Shown one piece after another: positions 16,743-24,968 of a stretch of 64,000 nucleotides of DNA. This DNA comes from Perlabentimonas gracilis (lineage in GTDB: Bacteria > Bacteroidota > Bacteroidia > Bacteroidales > Tenuifilaceae). The position numbers and the translations under genes are program-made. The notes under the pieces are model-generated. The model saw only the letters and a list, made by a program, of their open reading frames with translations, searched no databases and was not told the DNA's origin. Where the stretch lies: contig NZ_JAANIG010000001.1 of NCBI RefSeq assembly GCF_011174675.1, positions 62,001 to 126,000 on the forward strand. Direction: 5' to 3'. Each line of letters starts with the position of its first letter. Position 1 is the first letter of the stretch.

Positions 16743-16872
16743 GGCCTTATGGAATTTACTTACTGTTTGACTATCTCATGCTTTATTGATATAAAATTAC
16801 GTAATTTTTAATAATCAAGGTGTGGTTTGCAAAAACAAGAGGCTTCTTCTATTCGATGTGCAAACAGAATGC

Positions 16873-16880
16873 TATATTTG
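16873..16880 (+). promoter_or_regulatory. Bacteroidota -7 promoter box (TATATTTG)
   Basis: An exact TAnnTTTG match 43 nt before the GH3/serine-hydrolase start. Confidence 0.6.
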
Positions 16881-16923
16881 CTAAGTTTTAATCAGTTTTT
16901 AACAATTTATATCCCCACTATAT

Positions 16924-19900
16924 ATGCGTCGTTTGCTTTTACTGTCCGTTTTTGTTGCTTTTATTCAGCCTGCTATTACATTAGGCAACCCTACTAAAAT
17001 ACAAGGCCTTGCCGAGTTGTCAACCCAGGAGGCTCAGCATTGGGTCGACTCGGTGATGAATAGTCTCACCCTAAGGGAGAAGATTGCGCAGCTATTCATG
17101 GTGGCCGCTTACTCCAATCGCGATCAGGAGCATATAGATGAGATCGCAAAGTTGGTTAAGGACGAACGTATTGGGGGGTTGTGCTTTTTTCAGGGCGGAC
17201 CCGTTCGTCAGGTTAACCTCACCAACTACTACCAGGGATTGGCTAAGGTTCCGCTACTAATCTCTATGGATGCTGAGTGGGGCTTAGGAATGCGGCTCGA
17301 CAGTACAATCTCCTATCCTAGGCAAATGATGCTGGGTGCTATGGACGACAATCGCCTGATATACCACATGGGTGCCGATATTGCCAGGCAGCTAAAGCGC
17401 ATTGGGGTACACATAAATTTTGCTCCCGTTGTCGATATCAATAATAATCCACAAAACCCAGTAATAAATACCAGGGCCTTTGGCGAGGATCGTGAGGCGG
17501 TAACCCTAAAGGGGCTTGCCTACATGCTGGGGCTTCAGGATAACGGAATACTGGCCAGCGCTAAGCACTTCCCCGGTCATGGCGATACCGATACCGACTC
17601 GCATTACGATTTGCCCCTGCTCAACCACTCGCGTGAGCGTATCGATTCGCTTGAGGTGTACCCTTTCCGTAAGCTTATACAGAGCGGAGTGGCCAGCGTA
17701 ATGGTAGGGCATATGGAGATTCCAGCGCTGGAATCAAAATCGAAGCTCGCCTCAAGCCTATCAACAAATGTGGTAACTAATATGCTTACCCACGATTTGC
17801 AGTATAATGGGCTAATAATTACCGACGCCGTGAACATGAAGGGGGTAAGCGATTATTACAAGCCTGTGGATCTGAACTATTTGGCCTTGCAGGCTGGTAA
17901 TGATATTGTTCTTTTTCCCTCGGAGGTTAAGGAGTCAATCTCTAAAATTGAGAAAGAGGTGAAAAGGGGAAGGTTTCCCATCGAGGAGATTGAGCGTAGA
18001 TGCCGTAAGGTGATTGAGGCCAAGTATAGGGTTGGGTTAGATCGGTTTCGCCCCATTGAAACAGCAAATCTGGTTGAAAAACTCAACCAAACCTCATCGG
18101 AACTTATTATAAGGCAAATTGCCGAGCAGGCTATTACCGTTACCAATAACAGGAACGATATAATTCCTCTGAAGGGTTTAGACACCCTCAGCATTGCCTA
18201 TATTGAGGTTGGCCCTGACAGGGGCAAATCCTTTGCAGAGCAAATGGAACTATACGCACCCTTTACTACCATTTCGGTCGATCCAAACATATCGGAAGAT
18301 GGTTTGCGAGATATATACTTCTCGCTATCGCCCTATAACCTAGTAATTATTGGGTATCACACCATTAGTTCTAGCCCGCAGCGCGACTTTGGCGTAACTC
18401 CCCAAATGGCTCAATTTATTGCCGACGTAAGCAAGAAGAAAAGAACACTGCTGGGCATTTTTGGCTCACCCTATGCGCTGGGGAAGCTAGTTGAGCCTGA
18501 CGAGACCAATAGCATATTCGTTACCTACGATAATTCTTCAATAACCCAAAGCGTAGCTGCCCAGCTAATTTTTGGTGGGCTTAGCGTTGGAGGTAGGCTA
18601 CCCGTAACGGCATCGCCAAGCTTTGCATATGGCGACGGGATGGATGCTGGAAAGCAAATAAGGCTAAAGTACTCCATACCCGAGGAGCTTAGCCTAAAGG
18701 CTCGTTACTTTTGCAAAATTGATTCCATTGCCCTTGATGCCATTGCACGTGAGGCTGCACCCGGTATGCAGATTTTAGTTGCCCAAAGAGGGACTGTTGT
18801 TTACAACAAAACATTCGGGCACCATACCTACAATGATTTGGATTTGCCGGTTACCAACCAATCGGTTTACGATATTGCTTCTGTAACAAAAATTGCTTCA
18901 ACACTTCCGATGGTGATGGATCTATATTCGAAGGGCAAGTTGGACATAAGCGACACGCTGGGCAAGTATCTGTCTTTACCCGACACTTCTCACTACAGCA
19001 GCCTTCTTATTAGCGATATGCTTTTGCATCAGGCGGGTTTGGTTGCTTGGATTCCATTTTACCAGCGCACCCTATCATCGCTTTGGCCTAGGCAAGCAGT
19101 GGTGGAGTCAAAATTTTCCGAGAGCTATCCCTATCAACTGTCTCGAAACAGGTTTGTAAGCAGGCAGTCGTTCCCCTCACGAAAGTATTATCGCAATCAT
19201 TACTCTTATGATTTCCCGCATGAAGTGGGTCGAAACCTTTACGCAGCTGAATCTATGCCCGACAGTATCTACAGCTGGATATTTAGAGCACCTGTGGCTC
19301 CAAGAGGGAACTACCGGTATAGTGATTTAGGCATAATGCTCATGTTTAGGGTTGCGGGGAACATAATTGGCGGATCACAGGAGGAGTATTTGTTCAATAC
19401 TTTTTTCAAGAAGTTGGGCATGCATAATACGCTATACAACCCACTTGCCAAATTGAGCGTCGAAAGGATTGTGCCTACCGAAAACGATGTGGTTTTTCGT
19501 AAGCAGCTTGTTTGGGGGCATGTTCACGATCCCGGCGCTGCCATGCTGGGGGGTGTTGCTGGCCATGCTGGCCTGTTCTCCACTGCCAACGATTTGGCCA
19601 AGCTTATGCAGATGTACCTAAGTAAAGGGAATTATGGCGGCGAGACCTTTTTGCCCAGTAGCACCATCGACCTGTTTACCACCTGCTTAAATTGCCAAAA
19701 TGGCGTTCGCCGTGGGTTGGGTTTCGATAAGCCCGAGCCCGATCCCCTGAAATCAACTCACGTAAGCACTAAGGCCACTTCGCTTAGCTTTGGCCATACA
19801 GGCTTTACGGGGGCAATGGCTTGGGTTGATCCGGCTTACGATTTGGTGTACATCTTCCTTTCCAATAGAGTTTTTCCCGAGGCCGAAAACTCACGACTGA

Positions 19901-19968
19901 TGAATATGGATGTTCGCACCAAAATACAGGATATTATTTACGATGCCGTAAACGATGAGCTCTTTTAA
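16924..19968 (+). CDS. Secreted GH3 beta-N-acetylhexosaminidase fused to a beta-lactamase-like serine hydrolase
   Basis: A 1,014-residue exported protein with signal peptide (about 1-21). Residues 35-395 are a GH3 catalytic domain (NagZ-like). KHFPGHGDTDTDSHYDLP at about 213-231 contains the His/Asp dyad loop of NagZ enzymes, and ITDAVNMKGV contains the nucleophile Asp. Residues 395-570 are the GH3 C-terminal region. Residues 590-1005 are a class C beta-lactamase/DD-peptidase-like domain with SVTK (SxxK, about 652) and YSDLGIML (YxN-like). It would remove GlcNAc from muropeptides and cleave an amide or ester of the same substrates. Such fusions are widespread in Bacteroidota. The location beside AmgK/MurU-like genes fits cell-wall recycling. 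Confidence 0.88.
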   Translation: MRRLLLLSVFVAFIQPAITLGNPTKIQGLAELSTQEAQHWVDSVMNSLTLREKIAQLFMVAAYSNRDQEHIDEIAKLVKDERIGGLCFFQGGPVRQVNLTNYYQGLAKVPLLISMDAEWGLGMRLDSTISYPRQMMLGAMDDNRLIYHMGADIARQLKRIGVHINFAPVVDINNNPQNPVINTRAFGEDREAVTLKGLAYMLGLQDNGILASAKHFPGHGDTDTDSHYDLPLLNHSRERIDSLEVYPFRKLIQSGVASVMVGHMEIPALESKSKLASSLSTNVVTNMLTHDLQYNGLIITDAVNMKGVSDYYKPVDLNYLALQAGNDIVLFPSEVKESISKIEKEVKRGRFPIEEIERRCRKVIEAKYRVGLDRFRPIETANLVEKLNQTSSELIIRQIAEQAITVTNNRNDIIPLKGLDTLSIAYIEVGPDRGKSFAEQMELYAPFTTISVDPNISEDGLRDIYFSLSPYNLVIIGYHTISSSPQRDFGVTPQMAQFIADVSKKKRTLLGIFGSPYALGKLVEPDETNSIFVTYDNSSITQSVAAQLIFGGLSVGGRLPVTASPSFAYGDGMDAGKQIRLKYSIPEELSLKARYFCKIDSIALDAIAREAAPGMQILVAQRGTVVYNKTFGHHTYNDLDLPVTNQSVYDIASVTKIASTLPMVMDLYSKGKLDISDTLGKYLSLPDTSHYSSLLISDMLLHQAGLVAWIPFYQRTLSSLWPRQAVVESKFSESYPYQLSRNRFVSRQSFPSRKYYRNHYSYDFPHEVGRNLYAAESMPDSIYSWIFRAPVAPRGNYRYSDLGIMLMFRVAGNIIGGSQEEYLFNTFFKKLGMHNTLYNPLAKLSVERIVPTENDVVFRKQLVWGHVHDPGAAMLGGVAGHAGLFSTANDLAKLMQMYLSKGNYGGETFLPSSTIDLFTTCLNCQNGVRRGLGFDKPEPDPLKSTHVSTKATSLSFGHTGFTGAMAWVDPAYDLVYIFLSNRVFPEAENSRLMNMDVRTKIQDIIYDAVNDELF

Positions 19969-20013
19969 TTGTTATTGATGAAGCGCTAACTATACATAAA
20001 AACATACACCAAT

Positions 20014-21549
20014 ATGAATGAGCACAAAGATATACTCGTTTCGTTAAGAAACTTGGAGCTCAACGACTATATCCAGCTTAAGGAGGCAATGCAGAAAGCC
20101 TACTCCGATATTGGGGGGCTGCATTGGAAAGAGGATCAGATTAAAACGCTGCTCAATTTGTTTCCCCAAGGTCAACTTTGCGTTGAGGTTAATGGGGTGG
20201 TAGTGGCCTGTGCCTTATCAATTATTGTCGACTATGCCAAGTTTGGCGATACCCATACCTACGATCAGATTACGGGACACTACACTTTTAGCACCCACAA
20301 CCCTAAGGGCGATGTGCTATACGGAATAGAGGTGTTTGTTCATCCCGATTACAGAGGGCTTAGGTTAGCCCGCAGGCTGTACGATGGAAGAAAAGATTTA
20401 TGCGAAAACCTCAACCTTAGGGCAATTATGGCAGGGGGGCGTATGCCTATGTATAAAAAGTATGCCAAAGAGTTAACACCTCGTCAATATCTGAATAAGG
20501 TGGAGATTAAAGAGATATACGATCCTGTGCTCACCTTCCAGATGTCTAACGGTTTTCATGTTAAGAAGATACTCAAGAATTACTTGCCGGGCGATACCCA
20601 ATCGCTCGAGTTTGCCACGCTGCTTCAGTGGCATAACATATACTACGAGAAGGAGGAGAGCCCTATCAAGCAGGCTAAAACAACCGTTCGTCTGGGGCTG
20701 GTGCAGTGGCAAATGCGCTCACATCCCAATTTCGAGTCGCTGGTTGAGCAGATAGAGTTTTTTGTTGATGCGGTTAGCGACTACTCATCGGACTTTGTAC
20801 TTTTCCCAGAGCTGTTCAACGCACCCCTTATGGCCCCATACAACGACATGGGAACAGCCGAGGCCATGCGGGCTCTAGCTAAATATACTGAGCCTTTGCT
20901 CGAAAAATTTAAGTCCTTTGCCGTTAGCTATAACATCAATATCATTACAGGTTCAATGCCTCTTATAAACGATAAGGGTAGCCTGCAGAACGTTTCCTAT
21001 CTGTGCCATCGCAACGGAAATGTTGATGAGTACCGTAAAATTCATATAACTCCTAGCGAGCGAGAGGCTTGGGGGATGGTTGGCGGAGACGATATCAGGG
21101 TGTTCGATACCGACTGTGGCAAGATTGGCGTGGTGGTTTGTTACGATGTAGAATTTCCGGAGCTGATCCGGTTACTAGCCGATCAGGGAATGAATATACT
21201 GTTTGTGCCATTCCTTACCGATACGCAGAACGGATACATGCGCGTGCGCAACTGCGCTATGGCCCGGGCGGTGGAGAACGAGTGCTACGTTGCCATTGCC
21301 GGATGTGTGGGCAACTTGCCCAAGGTAAACAACATGGATATACAGTACGCACAGTCGGCTGTGTTTACCCCATCCGATTTTGCGTTTCCCACCAACAGCA
21401 TTAAGGCCGAAACCACGCCCAACACCGAGATGACACTAATTGTTGATGTGGACTTAGACTTGCTAAAGGAACTCCATAGCCACGGCAGCGTTCGCATTAT
21501 GAAGGATAGGCGAAACGATCTTTATGAGCTTAGGTTGAAGAAGGAGTAG
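20014..21549 (+). CDS. Bifunctional GNAT acetyltransferase / nitrilase-superfamily amidohydrolase
   Basis: A 511-residue cytoplasmic protein. Residues 1-215 are a GNAT acetyltransferase domain (GIEVFVHPDYRGLRLARRLY is the acetyl-CoA binding loop). Residues 225-500 are a carbon-nitrogen hydrolase with the Glu-Lys-Cys triad: FPELFNAP (Glu about 265), YRKIHITPSE (Lys about 341) and VVCYDVEFPE (Cys about 375). The two domains are fused in one known branch of the nitrilase superfamily, but the substrate is not established. It follows the GH3 gene by 45 nt and may be cotranscribed with it. A strong bidirectional terminator follows. Confidence 0.88.
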   Translation: MNEHKDILVSLRNLELNDYIQLKEAMQKAYSDIGGLHWKEDQIKTLLNLFPQGQLCVEVNGVVVACALSIIVDYAKFGDTHTYDQITGHYTFSTHNPKGDVLYGIEVFVHPDYRGLRLARRLYDGRKDLCENLNLRAIMAGGRMPMYKKYAKELTPRQYLNKVEIKEIYDPVLTFQMSNGFHVKKILKNYLPGDTQSLEFATLLQWHNIYYEKEESPIKQAKTTVRLGLVQWQMRSHPNFESLVEQIEFFVDAVSDYSSDFVLFPELFNAPLMAPYNDMGTAEAMRALAKYTEPLLEKFKSFAVSYNINIITGSMPLINDKGSLQNVSYLCHRNGNVDEYRKIHITPSEREAWGMVGGDDIRVFDTDCGKIGVVVCYDVEFPELIRLLADQGMNILFVPFLTDTQNGYMRVRNCAMARAVENECYVAIAGCVGNLPKVNNMDIQYAQSAVFTPSDFAFPTNSIKAETTPNTEMTLIVDVDLDLLKELHSHGSVRIMKDRRNDLYELRLKKE

Positions 21550-21555
21550 ATATTC

Positions 21556-21596
21556 AAAAAAACACCCCAGTTCAACAAGAACTGGGGTGTTTTTTT
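21556..21596. terminator. Strong bidirectional Rho-independent terminator
   Basis: A perfect stem ACACCCCAGTTC/GAACTGGGGTGT with a short AACAA loop, flanked by an A-run on the left and seven Ts on the right. It serves both the GNAT-nitrilase gene and the convergent S41 peptidase gene. Confidence 0.92.
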
Positions 21597-21599
21597 CTG

Positions 21600-24500
21600 C
21601 TATAAACTCTTTAGCATCTCCTCAATGGCCTTATCCAGCTGAGGATCTTTATTCTCAATCCTATCCTTGAATGTGGTGTTAATATAAATATCGGGGGCAA
21701 CCCCTTCCAACTCAAGGTTCTTTCCGTCTAGCGTGTAGCAGCCCCAGGCAGGAACCCTAACGAACGAGCCATCCACCAGACCCTTGCCCGATGTGAATAT
21801 AATCCAGCGGTAGGTTTCGGTGCCAATTAGTTTGCCCAAACCCAGCTGGCGGAAGCCAGCAGCGGTCATCTCGGCATCGCTAAGGCTATGCTCGTTCATC
21901 ACCAATACCATTGGCTTACCCGATGGCGCAAAGTTTGGCTGTGGCGACAGCTGACCCTCGCGGTATTTCCACTGTAAGTATGGTCGCTGCGAAAGGAACT
22001 GCAACACATCGTCGTGTACATTGCCTCCTCGGTTGTACCTTAGGTCGAGCACTAATGCTTCCGCTTTTTCAGCATAGGTGGTCATATCAATTAAAAACTG
22101 GTTTAGCGATCCCTGCCCCATATCCTTCATGTGAACATATGCAACACGCCCGTTACTCTTTTGGGCAACGTACTCCTTATTTGCATCAATCCACTCATCG
22201 TACAGCAAGTTTGATATCGCTCCCGATAGATGCGTTGGAATTACTACCTTTTGCTCCTTACCCTTGCGCAGCAGGGTGAGCTCAATTTCGGGTTTTCGTG
22301 TGGGGAGCGTGAAGTAGAACTCCCTATTCACCTTCTCATCAACTCTTACCCCATCAATGGCTACAATAATATCGCCGGGTTGGAGTGGGGGTTCTGTTAT
22401 GTCGATGTTTGAGTTCTGTATAATACGCTCTACGCGGTATGGGTTTGCACTGTCGAAAATTGCCCCAATGGCAAGGGTGGTATGCGAATAGAACGATTTT
22501 TCCTCATCGCCCCTCGATCGGAATCCCATATGCGATGCGTTTAGCTCACCCAGCATATCGTTTAGCAAGATTCGCAGATTTTCTCGGGTTCTGATATGCG
22601 GCAGGAAGCTGGCGTAGTAATCGCGCTTCTTTTTCCAATCGATACCGTGGAACATCTCATCGTAGAAGTTCTCCTGAATAATGGTCCATGTTTCGGCAAA
22701 CATCTGGTTAAACTCAGCGCGCAGGTTCTTGTTAAAAGCGTGCGATATGTCTATCTTATCAAGCTTGCCACTTTTTAGGTCAGCCTTATGGATGCTACCG
22801 TTGGCCAGGATGTAAAAGTCGTTCTTGCCTTGGGCAAGTTGGTAGCCATTGTAGCTAAGCGAAAACTGAGATATCCTTTCGGCCTTGGGACTTTCGAATG
22901 GCTTGTAGGTCATTTTCCAAAGGGCGTTTTCGCCCTTGTCGTGGTTCGATTCGAATAGCAGTATAGTCTCATCGCCCGATTTCACTAGCAGTGGGGAGTT
23001 CTGCTCGCCACCAGAAACTCTAACCCTTTCCCAACGGTTATGGATATTTGCGAGGTCAATTTTAACAGCAATGGTTGTGTCTTTCTTGGAGTCCTTCTCG
23101 AAAAGCTTATCAAACTCATCGGTTTTGAACTCAGCAAAAAACCGGTGAAGCGGTATGCGATATATGCTGCTAGAGTTCATCCCTTTGGGGTAGCTAGTGG
23201 AGAATCTGTCGGTGGTGAAGTAGATATACTTACCGTCGGGCGACCACGCTGGTTGCGACTCGCTTACTCCTGTGTTGGTAATGTTTATGGTTTTACCCGA
23301 ACCTATTTCGTGGATAAAGATATCCTGCTCAAAGGCCTTAAATGCTGTAAAGGATACGTACTTGTCGTCGGGCGAAAAGCGTGGGGTTGAGCTTTGGAAA
23401 CCCCATATTTCGTCTGATGCAATAGTGCTAACCTTTTTCGATTTAAAATCGAGGATGTTAACATCGTTCCTGCCGCTAAGGTAAACCCCCTGTGTCCGCT
23501 TGCTATTGAGGGTCATTTGCCTGTTTGTTTTCTCATCGGAGGTGAGTTGCTCGGCCTTCCCCCTTCCGTTGGCGGCAATGCTAAACCAGTTGGGCCATCC
23601 CTTGTGAGTTTGGCTGTATAATAGGGTTTGGTTATCGTCGGCCCAAAATACTTCGAATACACGCTCATTAGCGCCGGTAGGCATTTGCCTTACAAACTTA
23701 CCCTTGATATCGGACACAAATAGCTGGCCACGCGATACAAAAGCAATCTTTTTGTTATCGGGAGAGATGTCGAAATTTGATATCTTACCCTCCACATTAA
23801 AGCTGTTCTCCAGCTCAAGGGTTGAGTTGCTGTAGAGCGATACATTTATCTTGCTGCTAACTTTTGAAGCCACATCGTAAATCCATAGCTGGTAGTCCTT
23901 TTCGAACACAACCTTCTCCCCATTGGCACTTACCTGCGGTCTTTTCATTGAAGCATCGAACTGGGTTAGCTGAATCTTATCGCCATTAACCAGCTGGTAT
24001 AAGTTGTACTCATCGTTGTACTCGTCGGAAACAAAGTACACGTTACCATTCATGTCAATAGTTGGCCACATATCCTTACCCATATACTGGGTGTGCTGCA
24101 CAAAATTCTTGGTGCTAGGGTTGTACGAGAGGATTTGGGGGCTATGATCGCCCTTGTATTTTTTCCTTTGGGTGAACATGAAGCTCTCCCAGGAGTCGGT
24201 AAAGTAGTAATCACTGGTGTTGGGATGCTGTACAGTGTGGTGCGGGTTGTTGAAGTAGTGCTCAAAGAGTTTCTCTGGCGTACCACCAGTAACAGATACA
24301 CGGTAAGTAGAGTATAAGTTGTATCTATCCGATGAGAAGTAGATCCACTTCGAGTCCCATGACCAGCTGTCGACATGATCGTCGGCATCATGAAATGTTA
24401 GCTGGGTAATCTCGCCCCCGTTGGTAGGCATTACGTATACGTTCTGAGCCCCATTTTGGCTGCCTGTAAAGGCTATCCATTGCCCATCGGGCGAGAAGCG

Positions 24501-24713
24501 CGGCAGGGTTTCCAAGCCGTCCATAGCCGTTAGCCTAAATGCAATTCCTCCCTCGGACGACACTTTCCAGAGGTCGTTCTCGTAGCTGAAAACAACTAAC
24601 GATCCATCGGGCGACAGGGTTGGTTCCGATATAAAGTAAGGTGGGGTTTTTGCTCCGTACGTAGTGAGCATAAGCAAAAGGTAAGCAGTTGCTACCAGTA
24701 GTATCCTTTTCAT
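21600..24713 (-). CDS. Tricorn-like S41 peptidase with N-terminal beta-propeller
   Basis: A 1,037-residue exported protein. The signal peptide is MKRILLVATAYLLLMLTTYG; I use the ATG at 24713, since the first in-frame Met at 24749 only adds a polar stretch. TolB/WD40-like propeller repeats follow, with recurrent FSPDGQWIAF, WSPDGKYIYF and ISPDNKKIAF motifs (about 25-520). After a tricorn core-like linker come a PDZ domain (about 770-850) and an S41 catalytic domain. The S41 domain contains DLRYNRGG and the nucleophile in NEHSLSDAEM (Ser about 944). Tricorn homologues degrade oligopeptides. This one is predicted to be periplasmic. Confidence 0.9.
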   Translation of the reverse strand: MKRILLVATAYLLLMLTTYGAKTPPYFISEPTLSPDGSLVVFSYENDLWKVSSEGGIAFRLTAMDGLETLPRFSPDGQWIAFTGSQNGAQNVYVMPTNGGEITQLTFHDADDHVDSWSWDSKWIYFSSDRYNLYSTYRVSVTGGTPEKLFEHYFNNPHHTVQHPNTSDYYFTDSWESFMFTQRKKYKGDHSPQILSYNPSTKNFVQHTQYMGKDMWPTIDMNGNVYFVSDEYNDEYNLYQLVNGDKIQLTQFDASMKRPQVSANGEKVVFEKDYQLWIYDVASKVSSKINVSLYSNSTLELENSFNVEGKISNFDISPDNKKIAFVSRGQLFVSDIKGKFVRQMPTGANERVFEVFWADDNQTLLYSQTHKGWPNWFSIAANGRGKAEQLTSDEKTNRQMTLNSKRTQGVYLSGRNDVNILDFKSKKVSTIASDEIWGFQSSTPRFSPDDKYVSFTAFKAFEQDIFIHEIGSGKTINITNTGVSESQPAWSPDGKYIYFTTDRFSTSYPKGMNSSSIYRIPLHRFFAEFKTDEFDKLFEKDSKKDTTIAVKIDLANIHNRWERVRVSGGEQNSPLLVKSGDETILLFESNHDKGENALWKMTYKPFESPKAERISQFSLSYNGYQLAQGKNDFYILANGSIHKADLKSGKLDKIDISHAFNKNLRAEFNQMFAETWTIIQENFYDEMFHGIDWKKKRDYYASFLPHIRTRENLRILLNDMLGELNASHMGFRSRGDEEKSFYSHTTLAIGAIFDSANPYRVERIIQNSNIDITEPPLQPGDIIVAIDGVRVDEKVNREFYFTLPTRKPEIELTLLRKGKEQKVVIPTHLSGAISNLLYDEWIDANKEYVAQKSNGRVAYVHMKDMGQGSLNQFLIDMTTYAEKAEALVLDLRYNRGGNVHDDVLQFLSQRPYLQWKYREGQLSPQPNFAPSGKPMVLVMNEHSLSDAEMTAAGFRQLGLGKLIGTETYRWIIFTSGKGLVDGSFVRVPAWGCYTLDGKNLELEGVAPDIYINTTFKDRIENKDPQLDKAIEEMLKSL

Positions 24714-24863
24714 AAGCATTTTTAAATTTTTATAGTGTGAAATTAGCATAAAATAGTATCTGCTGAAAATAATATTTCAAATTTTATAAATGATGCACGT
24801 AGGCATTAGATGCGTTTTTAACCAAAAGTTAAATAAGCGTTTGAATTTGTGTTGAAAAACATC

Positions 24864-24871
24864 TACCTTTG
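24864..24871 (+). promoter_or_regulatory. Bacteroidota promoter (TACCTTTG, with TTTG at 24840-24843)
   Basis: TTTG, 20 nt, TACCTTTG: both promoter elements at the usual spacing. It predicts a 5' leader of about 90 nt for the acyl-ACP synthetase gene. Confidence 0.7.
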
Positions 24872-24968
24872 CCCGGCTTGGACGACATCCAGATTCAATA
24901 TCTTTGCAATTAAGTTAAACAATAACAATACAGTAGTGTTGTTTGTGTATAAACCAAAATATGTTTAG

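Noticed and set aside
24713-24749. Upstream ATG of the tricorn-like peptidase at 24749
   Set aside because: It adds a polar stretch before the signal peptide; the ATG at 24713 starts directly with the basic signal sequence.
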